Assembly: GCA_017649565.1 (NCBI GenBank)
Contig: JAGCGO010000016.1
Span: 1 to 38,421 of the forward strand
From: Fibrobacter sp.
Lineage (GTDB): Bacteria > Fibrobacterota > Fibrobacteria > Fibrobacterales > Fibrobacteraceae
Reading direction: 5' to 3'
Length of the DNA: 38,421 nucleotides
Below, one piece after another: positions 16,569 through 25,006 of the stretch. The notes beneath the pieces are model-generated. The model worked only from the letters and a program-made list of their open reading frames with translations, had not been told where the DNA came from and made no database searches. How positions within the stretch are numbered: the first letter of the stretch is position 1; each line of letters opens with the position of its first letter. Made by a program: the position numbers and the translations under genes.

Positions 16569-17396
16569 ATGAATTTGATCAAATTTTGCGCTACCTCCGC
16601 AGCGCTCCTTTTGTTGTGTTCTTGTGACAAGAACGATGTCGTCCTTGCCTTTAACACGCAGGATGCTTCTGCCCGAACTTTTTTCCTTGAGTCGTCCCTG
16701 AACGTGCTCTTGCCCGAGGATTCCGCCAATGCTGCGGAGTCCATGCAGTCGCACATCAAGGTCCGCAGCACGCTGAACATGCTCGTGCCCTACGATAACG
16801 GCTCTGCCCGATTCGAAATGAAGGTCGATTCGGTGGAATACACCTCTGACAAGCGTTCCGTCGAGGAATTCCGCAACATCGAAAAGCTCGTTTCCATTCA
16901 GCATTTCCAGTTCAAGCTCGATTCCGACGGCACTGTTAGCGATCCGGTCGTCGAAGATGCCGAAATCAAGCTCGGCGAGGACGATATAGACCTCGTGAAG
17001 CTGTTCCTGAAGATCCAGCCGGTATTGCCGGCCAAGCCGGTCGCCATCGGGGAGTCCTGGGAACGTATGGTAACCATTCCGGGGGCGAACTCGGTCACGA
17101 CCGTGTACAAGTCGTTCACCCTCGAAGATGTCATGCTCCACGACGGGGCGCAAATTGCAAAGATTGGCATGAACCTCAAGTACAAGGAAGAACCGGACTC
17201 CACGTCTGACTTGCACATGGAAAGCCAGGGATTTATCGTCGGTTCGGGTTCTGTCCTGTTCGATGTCAGTCATGGGGCGGTTGCCTCCGCGACACTTGAA
17301 ATCAACGGCGACCTGAACGTAAAGGATATTGTCGCTCAGGATTCCATCCCGAACATGCATGTCATCCAGAAAATCAAGATGAGGAGTGAACTTTGA
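16569..17396 (+). CDS. Lipoprotein of unknown function (first gene of the ZorAB-like run)
   Basis: 275 residues. MNLIKFCATSAALLLLCSCDKND is a lipoprotein signal with lipobox LCSC. The mature part is beta-rich and acidic; IGESWERMVTIPG and FIVGSGSVLFDVSHGAV resemble secreted proteins of the DUF6263 kind, but this is a weak impression. A TATATT box (16557-16562) ends 6 nt before the ATG and there is no Shine-Dalgarno, so the transcript may be leaderless. The stop overlaps the next start (TGATG), so it is coupled to the beta-helix gene. Probably periplasmic or outer-membrane-anchored. Confidence 0.75.
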   Translation: MNLIKFCATSAALLLLCSCDKNDVVLAFNTQDASARTFFLESSLNVLLPEDSANAAESMQSHIKVRSTLNMLVPYDNGSARFEMKVDSVEYTSDKRSVEEFRNIEKLVSIQHFQFKLDSDGTVSDPVVEDAEIKLGEDDIDLVKLFLKIQPVLPAKPVAIGESWERMVTIPGANSVTTVYKSFTLEDVMLHDGAQIAKIGMNLKYKEEPDSTSDLHMESQGFIVGSGSVLFDVSHGAVASATLEINGDLNVKDIVAQDSIPNMHVIQKIKMRSEL

Positions 17397-18109
17397 TGCT
17401 ACGTCCGCGCTTGTTTCTGTCTGTTTCGCTTTTGCTTGTGACGACTGCACTTGCAGGGGAGATGCCCTTCCCCCAGCCCGAGAAGGGCTTGGTGCGTCTC
17501 GTGGCCAAGGATAGCCCCTACATTTTGGAACAGGGCGTGGTGCTTTCTTCTACGGACACGTTCGTCGTTGAACCCGGCGTGACGGTTCTCATGGGGGAAT
17601 ACGCGAAGATCATGCTGCGTGGGCCGGTCCGCATCCAGGGGTCGCCCGAAAAGCCTATCGTGTTCCGCAGTGCCGACTCTAGCGCAAGCTGGAATGGAAT
17701 CCATTTCGTGTCGAGCAGCAAGCCTTTCGATGTCAGGAATCTCGTGGTGGAAAATGCTTTCCGCAACACGGTGTTCCGTACCGACGGTATCTTCCACCAG
17801 GTCAAGTTCGTCAACAACTACTACGGTCTTTGGGTCGACGAGGTTGCCCAGATGTACCTTACCGACTGCGAGTTCTCGCGTAACCGCTTTGCCCTGTCGC
17901 TCCGTGCCGCCAGCGTGAATGCGAACAATACGACCATTTCCAACAATGTCTACGGGCTCTATCTGGAGGCCGCGGCCAAGTACGATGGCGACATGACGCT
18001 TGTCGCCAACAACCTGGAAGCCGATGTCCGCAACGAATCCGACGAACTGGCCAAGAAAGGCAAGCGCGTTCGTCGCAATATCTGGCAGCGTGTCGAGGCC
18101 CGTTTCTGA
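17396..18109 (+). CDS. Exported parallel beta-helix protein
   Basis: 237 residues from the ATG at 17396, which overlaps the previous stop and has GAGGAG 9 nt upstream. The signal peptide MLRPRLFLSVSLLLVTTALAGE probably ends after ALA. The mature part shows strand-turn rungs (VVEPGVTVLMGEYAKIMLRGPVRIQG; CEFSRNRFALSLRAA; TTISNNVYGLYLEAA) typical of right-handed beta-helix (Pbl/NosD-like) repeats. The C-terminus is basic (KKGKRVRRNIWQRVEARF). No catalytic residues recognised. Location is likely periplasmic or surface. It sits 11 bp before the 306-residue gene and is part of the same run. Confidence 0.75.
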   Translation: MLRPRLFLSVSLLLVTTALAGEMPFPQPEKGLVRLVAKDSPYILEQGVVLSSTDTFVVEPGVTVLMGEYAKIMLRGPVRIQGSPEKPIVFRSADSSASWNGIHFVSSSKPFDVRNLVVENAFRNTVFRTDGIFHQVKFVNNYYGLWVDEVAQMYLTDCEFSRNRFALSLRAASVNANNTTISNNVYGLYLEAAAKYDGDMTLVANNLEADVRNESDELAKKGKRVRRNIWQRVEARF

Positions 18110-18120
18110 GGTAGTGTACC

Positions 18121-19041
18121 GTGGAAGAGTCTTTCCGTCGAGCAATACGTAAGATGACCGGGACAAGCGTGCGCTTGTCTGTCCGGCCGGACAGGTCGTC
18201 CATGGTGGCGTCGCTGTCGCAGTCGATGATGGTCACCTGGTCCATCGCGTTGTTCGAACACCTGGACGCCATGATGTCCAACGCGGAATCTATGGTCAGC
18301 GCCTCCGAGCTCATCTCGTTCAGCAAGTCCGCCTGGAAGTTGGCGGATGCGAGCTTCCCGCAGATTATCCAGGACGCGAATGCCCTGTACGACGAGTTCC
18401 GCGCCAAGTGGATGCAGCGCTTCTCCACAGAAGAGGTGCTTCGCCTTTTGCTCGAAGGTGGCGATTTCTTGACGCACGACGAGGAACAGGGCTGGGCGCT
18501 CACCGTTAAAAACAACAAGCAGGACATCAGCGCCTTCTACTCCGCGACCATCCACCTGCTGGTCAGCGATGCCGAACCGCTGTTCGTTCGCATGCACGGC
18601 CGCGTGATGCAGCTGCAGGAAAAGCTCTGCAAGTATTGGCACGGCGAAAGTGCCGTGGATGCCGTGTCCAAGTTGTTGCCCTGCCTGGAAACGTCGCTCC
18701 GCGAAAAGGAAAACGCACTGGTCCTTTCGCTCCGCAGTACGCTGAACTCTATCGCCAAGAAACGCTTCGCTGCAGCATTTACGGGCAAGGGTGCTGCGCG
18801 CTATTATGCTTCCGCTGCCGGTTGCGCAAGGAATGTCGGACGTTTCTGGAATCCGCATGGCGCGTACGAGAACGGCTTCCTCGCCTTTACCGATGACTTT
18901 TGTGACTATGCCCGCGGGCTCACGATACAGATTATCGAATGGTATCAGAGCAAATGGGCGCTTTTCCTCCGCGGGTTCTCGCGGGGTCAGTTAAACTTGT
19001 TTGAAACCCCGGCCCTTTATCAGGCCAAAACCAATTCGTAA
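18121..19041 (+). CDS. Unrecognised 306-residue helical protein upstream of the ZorA-like gene
   Basis: Starts at the GTG at 18121, 11 bp after the beta-helix gene, with GAGG about 8 nt upstream; an ATG at 18154 is an alternative. No signal peptide and no clear membrane helix, so cytoplasmic. Mostly helical by composition, with alternating hydrophobic and charged residues and several aromatic segments (CKYWHGESAVDA, GRFWNPHGAYENGF, IIEWYQSKWALFLRGF). I do not recognise a domain. It does not look like ZorC (EH-signature), a helicase or a nuclease. Its place 8 bp before the ZorA-like gene makes a cytoplasmic partner or regulator of the motor likely by inference. Confidence 0.7.
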   Translation: MEESFRRAIRKMTGTSVRLSVRPDRSSMVASLSQSMMVTWSIALFEHLDAMMSNAESMVSASELISFSKSAWKLADASFPQIIQDANALYDEFRAKWMQRFSTEEVLRLLLEGGDFLTHDEEQGWALTVKNNKQDISAFYSATIHLLVSDAEPLFVRMHGRVMQLQEKLCKYWHGESAVDAVSKLLPCLETSLREKENALVLSLRSTLNSIAKKRFAAAFTGKGAARYYASAAGCARNVGRFWNPHGAYENGFLAFTDDFCDYARGLTIQIIEWYQSKWALFLRGFSRGQLNLFETPALYQAKTNS

Positions 19042-19049
19042 GGATAAAC

Positions 19050-20774
19050 ATGAAGAACGCATTCACTTCGATCTTGCTGCTTAGCGTCGTAGGCCTCGCC
19101 GTCTTGCTGGCGGGTGCATTCTATTTCGGCGCTCCGCTTTTCGGATGGATTATCATGATCGCGATTTTCGCCGTTTTCATTGTGGAACAGGCCCTGGCGC
19201 TCAAGAAGCTCAGGCAGATGTCCGCCGAAAGCGAAATCATCGACGAGTGCGAACGCCGCCACATCTATTCTGCAAGCGGTGACGGGGTTGTTGCTGCAAG
19301 AATTCGCCTTGCCGAACGCCTGTTGAGCAAGGGTGTCCGCCTGGATTCCCCGGTGGCATTCGAGGTGCTCTCTACGGGAGCGTCCATTTCCATCCCGCGC
19401 AGTGCTAGCGGTTCCGTAATCCTGCTTGGCCTTATGGGTACGTTCTTCGGTCTTATGTACTCGGTCGCGACGGCCGGTGGTGCCATTGACAATTCTACGA
19501 CGCAGGCGACGCTCGATACTATCCAGCTTTTGTTCCAGGGCATGAAGGGCATTTTCGGCACGAGCCTTTGCGGCTTGTTCGCTGCCCTTATCCTGAATGC
19601 GACGCGCGGAATTCTGATAGCAAATCGTGACGCCTTCATGAGCCGCCTGGATTCCATGACGCTCGACATGCAGGGCTCCGCTGTCGAGGAAGGCGAACAG
19701 AACAAGAGCGAAATCGAACGTCTGTTCCAGGTGGTGACAAAGAATTTGAACAGTGTCGTAAATTCCGTGCAGGAAAGCCTTACCGGTATTGTCGGCAAGG
19801 TCGGGACGGATCTCGCCGCTGTTGCCGACAAGGTTTCTAATAACGTAAACACCTCCGTAGAAAAGATTGCATCGAATGTGGGCCAGTCGGTCGACAAGCT
19901 GTCTTCCGACATGTCGAAGGCCGTGTCCGGGCTGAATTCCCTGATGGAAGGCATGGGCAAGAACCTGGGCGAATCCGTTGCTTCGTCCTTTGCCCCGATG
20001 GAAAAGAGCGTCAAGGCGCTGGCCGACTCTGTCGAATCCATTCCGGGCAAGCTCGAAGACAAGCTCGGCGGGCTTTCCGGTTCCATTCAGGCCGGGCTTT
20101 CCGAGGCGACAAAGAATATTGCCGACGCCGTTACGGAACAGGTCAAACAGTCCGGCGAGCAGTGGAAGGCTTTCATGGACAAGCTTTCTTCCACGACGGA
20201 TGCGAATACCGAACACCAGAAAGAAGGCCTGGAAACGCTCAAGAATGTCGCCCTGCAGGTTGCCGAAAAGGCGCAGGCCGGTTCTGCAGAACTCAGCCAG
20301 TCCGTTTCCGAAAAGATTTCCGCACTTTCTACGGACATCCTCGGCGCTTTCCAGAAGCTTTCCGAAACTTCCGCCGTGCTGCTCGAGGCCCAGAAGGCCC
20401 TTACCGAAAGTATCGACAACCGCGTGGTCAAGGAGAAGGAAGCGACCGACGCCCTGGGCGGCAACATTGTCGAGACCGCAGAACTCATGCGCGTGAACCA
20501 GTCCGAGCTGAGCGCGAACCTGGAAATGCTCCGCACCGGTCTCGAGTCCATCATGGAAAAGTTGAACGGCGATACTGCCGAACGCGACGACGAGGACAAC
20601 TTTGTCGAGCACTTGAACCAGACTCTGGAAGCCTTCCACGAGCGTGCAAGCGAAGTCCTTATGGAAAATGCCGTCAAGACGCAGGAAATCCTCCTCGAGG
20701 TCATGGAACAGATGCAGCGCTTCTCTGTATCGTCTGCCTCGTCGGCGACGCAGCAGCCTAAGGCCGAGGAATAA
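19050..20774 (+). CDS. MotA/TolQ/ExbB-family proton channel with long coiled-coil tail (ZorA-like)
   Basis: 574 residues. Predicted membrane helices: about 7-26, 31-50, 120-142 (GSVILLGLMGTFFGLMYSVAT, the MotA/ExbB signature region) and 166-190 (GMKGIFGTSLCGLFAALI). Residues from about 200 to 574 form a long, soluble, helical tail rich in Ser, Ala, Glu, Lys and Val with irregular repeats such as VSNNVNTSVEKIASNVGQSV. This layout, four helices plus a long cytoplasmic tail, is that of ZorA of Zorya defence systems, where the ZorA5B2 motor is driven by ions. The next gene is a MotB/OmpA-type partner 2 bp downstream. No ZorC, ZorD or ZorE is recognisable nearby, so a role in defence is uncertain; an envelope motor is equally possible. 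Confidence 0.82.
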   Translation: MKNAFTSILLLSVVGLAVLLAGAFYFGAPLFGWIIMIAIFAVFIVEQALALKKLRQMSAESEIIDECERRHIYSASGDGVVAARIRLAERLLSKGVRLDSPVAFEVLSTGASISIPRSASGSVILLGLMGTFFGLMYSVATAGGAIDNSTTQATLDTIQLLFQGMKGIFGTSLCGLFAALILNATRGILIANRDAFMSRLDSMTLDMQGSAVEEGEQNKSEIERLFQVVTKNLNSVVNSVQESLTGIVGKVGTDLAAVADKVSNNVNTSVEKIASNVGQSVDKLSSDMSKAVSGLNSLMEGMGKNLGESVASSFAPMEKSVKALADSVESIPGKLEDKLGGLSGSIQAGLSEATKNIADAVTEQVKQSGEQWKAFMDKLSSTTDANTEHQKEGLETLKNVALQVAEKAQAGSAELSQSVSEKISALSTDILGAFQKLSETSAVLLEAQKALTESIDNRVVKEKEATDALGGNIVETAELMRVNQSELSANLEMLRTGLESIMEKLNGDTAERDDEDNFVEHLNQTLEAFHERASEVLMENAVKTQEILLEVMEQMQRFSVSSASSATQQPKAEE

Positions 20775-20776
20775 CT

Positions 20777-21415
20777 ATGCGGTTCAAGCAAGACGACAAC
20801 CGTAATCCGTGGATGGCCTATACGGACCTGGGCGTGGCCCTCGTGTCCCTGTTCATCCTCGCGTTCGTGGCGATGGCCACCCTCAAGGAGCAGAAGGCCG
20901 AAGACCTGACGCGTACCGAGGAAGAAGTCCTCAGCTGTCAGGAGCAGATGCGCAAGATTGCGGCCGAACGCAACGCGCTTTTGTCCAAGAGTTTGCAGAC
21001 CTCCATCGAGGCAGGCCTTATTGCCCTCGAAGACGGCAAGATCCAGATCCAGGCGAGCTTCCTTTTCCCGCTGAACGGTGCTAACCTTACGCCGGAAGGC
21101 GTGAGCGTGATCCAGGGAATCAGCAAGGGCTTGCTTGACGCGCTGGATACCGGCGATGTCATCATGGTGAGCGGATTTACCGACGATACACCGGTGAAGT
21201 CCTCGACCTATACGAACTGGCATCTCTCTTCGGAACGTGCCGTGAACGTGGTCAAGGCGCTTGTCGCGCAGGGATTCCCGCCCGACCGTCTCTTTGCCGC
21301 AGGCTTCGGCGAACACCAGCCCAAGTATCCCAACGACAGCGAGGAACACCGTCGCCTGAACCGCCGCGTGGAAATCGGTGTCACCCCGCTCACGAAGACG
21401 GAACCCAAGGAGTAG
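20777..21415 (+). CDS. MotB/OmpA-type peptidoglycan-binding partner (ZorB-like)
   Basis: 212 residues. A short cytoplasmic N-terminus is followed by one helix with an aspartate at its start (Y16-D18 region in WMAYTDLGVALVSLFILAFVA), the expected ion-binding residue of MotB/ZorB. A periplasmic linker leads to an OmpA-like domain (about 95-205): VSGFTDDTPVKS, NWHLSSERAVNVVKAL, AAGFGEHQPKYPN, RRLNRRVEI. It should anchor the stator to peptidoglycan. It is only 2 bp after the ZorA-like gene, as expected for a two-subunit stator. Fibrobacter is non-flagellated, so a flagellar role is unlikely (family knowledge). Confidence 0.88.
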   Translation: MRFKQDDNRNPWMAYTDLGVALVSLFILAFVAMATLKEQKAEDLTRTEEEVLSCQEQMRKIAAERNALLSKSLQTSIEAGLIALEDGKIQIQASFLFPLNGANLTPEGVSVIQGISKGLLDALDTGDVIMVSGFTDDTPVKSSTYTNWHLSSERAVNVVKALVAQGFPPDRLFAAGFGEHQPKYPNDSEEHRRLNRRVEIGVTPLTKTEPKE

Positions 21416-21422
21416 GCCTCCG

Positions 21423-22076
21423 ATGCAAGAACATGTGGCAAGTCTCAAGCAGCGTGTCGACGCCATCCGCAAGACGGGAAAGGTCCCGCACTGGCGTATG
21501 GTCTATGCCGAGTACCTGCTGAACCGCGCCCAGGAATATCTGGCTGTCGACCGCGAGCCCGAGGCAAAGCTTGTCGCGGCAAAGATTGACCGCTGGATTG
21601 TCCAGCATACGCCGCCTGCCGAGGAACGCAGCGCCGCTGACCTGCATCCTATGGAATTTTGGAACAGGGACCTTCTTTCCGGCATCTCCGCTCAGATCAA
21701 GAAGACTCTTTCGGCAAAGCGCCTGCTTGTCCCCTCGACGGAGCGAGAATCTATCTTGCGCCGCCTTGACGTGGTGGAGGGCTGGATAGGCGAGGGCAAG
21801 TTCCTGAAAGCGCATGACGAACTCCTGTCGCTACGTTCCGCCCTGATTGCCCGTTTGCGCCGTAGCTACCGTGCCCGCCTTGCCGCGGCATCTGTCTACC
21901 AGGGAGGCTCCTTGCCCCCGGGAACGCAGATTGGCCCCTACAACGCGCGCCATACGCTCGAGGAGACGTTCCATATCGTTGGTGAACGCGACCCGATCTG
22001 GGTCGAAGATTTCCTGGAAATCTACAACGAATTGTTCAAAATCGTGGAACGCTTGGTCCCCCAAGAAAAAAAGTGA
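21423..22076 (+). CDS. Unrecognised 217-residue helical protein downstream of the ZorB-like gene
   Basis: Starts at the ATG at 21423, 7 bp after the ZorB-like stop, with AAGGAG 10 nt upstream; the open frame continues upstream but overlaps. No signal peptide or membrane helix. Helical and basic, rich in Arg and Leu (HWRMVYAEYLLNRAQEYLAV; RRLDVVEGWIGEGKFLKAHDELLSL; LRRSYRARLAAASVY). The middle and C-terminus have conserved-looking motifs (PPGTQIGPYNARHTLEE; DPIWVEDFLEIYNELFKIVERL). No family recognised. It is the last gene before an AT-rich dyad, and is probably a cytoplasmic component working with the motor (inference). Confidence 0.72.
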   Translation: MQEHVASLKQRVDAIRKTGKVPHWRMVYAEYLLNRAQEYLAVDREPEAKLVAAKIDRWIVQHTPPAEERSAADLHPMEFWNRDLLSGISAQIKKTLSAKRLLVPSTERESILRRLDVVEGWIGEGKFLKAHDELLSLRSALIARLRRSYRARLAAASVYQGGSLPPGTQIGPYNARHTLEETFHIVGERDPIWVEDFLEIYNELFKIVERLVPQEKK

Positions 22077-22103
22077 TTTAGTTAGATTTTGCCCTTTTTT
22101 TAT

Positions 22104-22138
22104 GTTATATTAGCGAATGAGCTAATATAACGTTTTTT
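22104..22138 (+). promoter_or_regulatory. Perfect 11-bp dyad plus T-run: operon end and/or FISUMP promoter operator
   Basis: GTTATATTAGC, loop GAATGA, GCTAATATAAC, then G and six Ts. It could terminate the ZorAB-like run. However, the left arm contains TATATT (22106-22111), a good -10 box for the FISUMP gene at 22155, with only a weak TAGATT 17 bp upstream. So it may be an operator covering the promoter. The sequence alone does not decide. Confidence 0.5.
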
Positions 22139-22154
22139 CCTTTAAGGAGGAATT

Positions 22155-23465
22155 ATGAAAAAATCTTTGGTTGGTTTCATGGCGCTGGGTTTTGTGTTTA
22201 CCGGGTGTATTGGAGATTCCGACGACGAAAAAGGGATTAAGGTTGGAAGCGGTGGTGAAAAGAATTTATATGAGAAAGTCCTGATCAAGGATGGTTATTT
22301 TACCGATTCCCGTGACAATAACAAGTACAAGATTGCAAAAATCGGTGGCCATTATTGGTTTGCCGAAAACTTGCGCTATGCAGACTCTTCCGAGATGACC
22401 AATCTGAAGGGCAATATCCGTTGCCTTGATAACAAGCCCAAGAACTGCGAGAAGTTCGGTCCCCTGTACACTTGGACGGGTGCGATGGATTTGGAAGATT
22501 CGTATACTGAAAAAGAGGCCGGGACATTAAAGGCCGCGCAATTCCAGGGAGCTTGTCCTAACGGTTGGACCATTCCTTCCGTTAAGCAGTGGAAAGACTT
22601 CCTGGATGAAGTCGGTATCCTGAATGGTGACGAAGGAAATGGAACAAGCCTCAAGTCGATTTCTACATGGGATAAAGTGGACTCCGTTCCTGGTGGCATG
22701 AACCGCTTCGGTTTCGATATGCTGGCCGGAGGCCGTGCCAACAACGATGGCAACTTCCAGTCGGGCGGCAAGTACGCTTATGTCTGGGCTGCAGACGAGG
22801 TTGACGAAGGAACAGCCAAGGGATTCTCCTTCCATTACGACAAGGAAGGAGTGGATGGCGGCGAATACTACAAGGATCACGGCATGTCCGTACGTTGCAT
22901 CCTTGCGGACGAGGCTACTTTGACTGTAGAAGGCGACCTCGACTCTTCCTATATCGCCGAAATTCCGTTTGATTATGGCACTATGAAAGTGGGTGGCGAG
23001 AGCTACAAGACCATCAAGATTGGTCAGACGACCTGGATGGCCGAAAACTTGAACTACAAGACCGAAAACAGCTGGTGCTACAATAACGACGACTCGTCTT
23101 GCAAGAAGTTCGGGCGCCTTTACAATTGGGAAGCGGCTCTGACGATTTGCCCCGAAGGTTGGAAACTCCCGGGAAGGGCTGATTTCAATGCTTTGATTGA
23201 ATACCACCAGGACATGCGTTTCATTCGTTCTAAGGATGAATGGAAAAATGATGATGGCCTCAATTTCTGGGGCTTCAATCTGCTGCCAGGCGGCGGCTTC
23301 AAGGCAGGGGACTTCTTTGATGCAAAGGTTAGCGCATACCTCTGGTCCAGCGAAGCGAACGCCGATTCTGAATCGTTTGCCTTGTTTGTCAATTACTACG
23401 GCGATGCGTCCGTCAAGTCGTACAGCAGAGGAGCGGGCTATTCTGTCCGCTGCATCAAGGAATAA
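22155..23465 (+). CDS. Lipoprotein with two FISUMP domains
   Basis: 436 residues; AAGGAGG lies just upstream of the ATG. The signal peptide ends in lipobox FTGC. Domain one (about residues 48-250) has DSRDNNKYKIAKIGGHYWFAENLRY, CPNGWTIPSVKQW and GMSVRCILAD. Domain two (about 275-436) has YKTIKIGQTTWMAENLNY, CPEGWKLPGRADF and YSVRCIKE. FISUMP domains are a large, mainly secreted Fibrobacter paralogous family related to formylglycine-enzyme/C-type-lectin-like folds; the role is unknown, with cell-surface binding a common guess. It converges on alr with a hairpin between. Confidence 0.88.
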   Translation: MKKSLVGFMALGFVFTGCIGDSDDEKGIKVGSGGEKNLYEKVLIKDGYFTDSRDNNKYKIAKIGGHYWFAENLRYADSSEMTNLKGNIRCLDNKPKNCEKFGPLYTWTGAMDLEDSYTEKEAGTLKAAQFQGACPNGWTIPSVKQWKDFLDEVGILNGDEGNGTSLKSISTWDKVDSVPGGMNRFGFDMLAGGRANNDGNFQSGGKYAYVWAADEVDEGTAKGFSFHYDKEGVDGGEYYKDHGMSVRCILADEATLTVEGDLDSSYIAEIPFDYGTMKVGGESYKTIKIGQTTWMAENLNYKTENSWCYNNDDSSCKKFGRLYNWEAALTICPEGWKLPGRADFNALIEYHQDMRFIRSKDEWKNDDGLNFWGFNLLPGGGFKAGDFFDAKVSAYLWSSEANADSESFALFVNYYGDASVKSYSRGAGYSVRCIKE

Positions 23466-23467
23466 AT

Positions 23468-23489
23468 CCGTTAAGGTTTACCTTAACGG
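23468..23489. terminator. Bidirectional hairpin between the FISUMP gene and alr
   Basis: CCGTTAAGGT, loop TT, ACCTTAACGG: a perfect 10-bp stem. It lies just after the plus-strand stop, and the alr stop codon (minus) falls in its loop. There is no strong T-run on either side, so it may act as a weak two-way terminator or stabilise both mRNA ends. Confidence 0.6.
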
Positions 23490-24701
23490 GTATTCCTTAT
23501 ATTCCTGAACGCCGAACTCCTGCTTGAGGTAATCCCAGCGGACGAGGCGGTTCTTCCAGAAGTATTTCCTGTAAAGACGCCGTGCAACGCGGCTAGTGAG
23601 TTCGTAAGGAATAGTGTGGTGGTCGTCCGCCACACTTTCCATTGATATACGGAAGTCCAGTTCGCCGTTTACGACATCGACAGTCTCTCCGACTTGCACG
23701 TCGGGGATGTGGCTCACGTCGACCATTGTCGCGTCCATGCACACGCGGCCGAGAATCGGGCAGATTTGCCCGCGGATCATCACAAAACCCTTGTTGTATT
23801 CACCACGCAGGTAGCCGTCGCCGTAACCGATGGCGATGGTCGCAATCCTTGTGGGTTGCTGCGCCATCCAGTATCCGCCGTAGCTCACGGTTTCGCCCGG
23901 CTTCACGACGTGGATGTGGCGGATGGTGCTCTTGATCTTCATGACGGGGTGGATGGGAATTTGCGACGGGGTCGGTCCCATGCAGTTGTAGCCGTACAGC
24001 GTAAGGCCGGGACGCACCATGTCGAAATGGCTCTCGGGGTGCGTGAGAGTGCCGGCCGAGCTGCTGCAGTGGCAGACGGGCGGTCGGATGCCTTCCGCTT
24101 CCAGAACGTCCACCAGACGGCTGAATCGCTGGATCTGCACGTCCGTCTTGGGATTGCCCGGCATGTCGGCCGTAGCAAGGTGGGTGAACATTCCTTCAAA
24201 GTCAATATGCTTGAGGTGCAGCGCTGTCCTGATGCTGTCGAAGTCCTCGGCGTCGAATCCGTAGCGGTTCATGCCCGTGTCGATAGCGAGGTGGGCGCGG
24301 CACGTTGTCCCCGTCTCGGCGAGGAACTGGTCGAACAGCTGTGCCGTGCGGAGGTCCGATATGGCAGCGGTCAGCTGGAATTCCACGAAGTAGGCAAAGT
24401 CGGCAGGAGTGCAGGGCCCGAGCACCAGGATGGGAAGGTCCATGCCGTACTGTCGCAGGAGCATGCCTTCGTTGATATGGGCCACGCCGAGATAGTCCGC
24501 ACCGCCGAACTTGGCGGCAAACGAGCAGGCGAGGCTGCCGTGGCCGTAGGCGTCGGCCTTCACGGGGATAAGTATCTTCGTGTTGGCGGGAATCTGGCTC
24601 CGGATAAATTGGATGTTGTTGCACAGGGCGTCAAGATTGATTTCAATCCAGTTCGGGCGCGCGATACGGTTCAAGTCGGGTGGGGTAGGTAAAAGTTTCA
24701 T
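23478..24701 (-). CDS. alr: Alanine racemase
   Basis: 407 residues from the ATG at 24701 (MKLLPTPPDLNRIARPNWIEINLDAL); the open frame extends 48 codons upstream but that part does not look like Alr. PLP-dependent, interconverts L- and D-alanine for peptidoglycan. The PLP lysine is K48 (IPVKADAYGHG); the second catalytic base is the Tyr in ETVSYGGYW; AIGYGDGYLRG and GRVCMDATMVDVS are family motifs. The C-terminal 40 residues extend past the usual end with a basic Arg/Tyr/Trp-rich segment (RRLYRKYFWKNRLVRWDYL). A TATATT box (24711-24716) lies 9 nt before the ATG without Shine-Dalgarno, suggesting a nearly leaderless transcript. Confidence 0.95.
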   Translation of the reverse strand: MKLLPTPPDLNRIARPNWIEINLDALCNNIQFIRSQIPANTKILIPVKADAYGHGSLACSFAAKFGGADYLGVAHINEGMLLRQYGMDLPILVLGPCTPADFAYFVEFQLTAAISDLRTAQLFDQFLAETGTTCRAHLAIDTGMNRYGFDAEDFDSIRTALHLKHIDFEGMFTHLATADMPGNPKTDVQIQRFSRLVDVLEAEGIRPPVCHCSSSAGTLTHPESHFDMVRPGLTLYGYNCMGPTPSQIPIHPVMKIKSTIRHIHVVKPGETVSYGGYWMAQQPTRIATIAIGYGDGYLRGEYNKGFVMIRGQICPILGRVCMDATMVDVSHIPDVQVGETVDVVNGELDFRISMESVADDHHTIPYELTSRVARRLYRKYFWKNRLVRWDYLKQEFGVQEYKEYPLR

Positions 24702-24936
24702 GGTAAGAAAAATATAGGAAACTCTGCACAAGCCGACCACAAGGCCATGTAAAAAAAGAATGCGTTTAACTTGGAGATGTCTAGATTGGAATAGAACCGG
24801 TTGATATAATTTTTTGTAAAAACCGGAAAGTTGCGCCTGTGGCAAAATCGCTCCCGAGCCCAGTATCTACGCGCATCCCGCTAATTTGTTCAAGTTTACA
24901 ATTGCATCAATGAATTTTTGTTTACGCTTCGGCGCG

Positions 24937-24958
24937 CAACGAAAAAATTTTTTCGTTG
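24937..24958. promoter_or_regulatory. 22-bp perfect palindrome upstream of the TonB-like gene
   Basis: Arms CAACGAAAAAA and TTTTTTCGTTG with no loop. It could be an operator, or, read as RNA, a terminator-like element (the right arm starts with six Ts). It lies about 200 bp upstream of the ATG at 25161. Confidence 0.45.
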
Positions 24959-24990
24959 TACTTTAAGATTAAAGAGAGAAATAAATCGTT

Positions 24991-25006
24991 CTTTGTTCGA
25001 ACAAAG
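24991..25006. promoter_or_regulatory. 16-bp perfect palindrome upstream of the TonB-like gene
   Basis: CTTTGTTC/GAACAAAG; with one bulged G the symmetry extends about 5 bp further on both sides. The TTCGAA core and size fit a dimeric repressor site. Lies 32 bp after the 22-bp palindrome. Confidence 0.4.

Noticed and set aside
19020..20639. 539-residue antisense open frame opposite the ZorA-like gene
   Set aside because: Shadow of a codon-biased coding strand; no ribosome-binding site, Arg/His/Gly-rich product without recognisable motifs.
18121..22076. Calling the run a complete Zorya system
   Set aside because: ZorC, ZorD or ZorE cannot be recognised; only the motor pair resembles Zorya, so I call it ZorAB-like only.
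23694..24692. 332-residue plus-strand open frame opposite alr
   Set aside because: Antisense shadow; alr has all active-site motifs.
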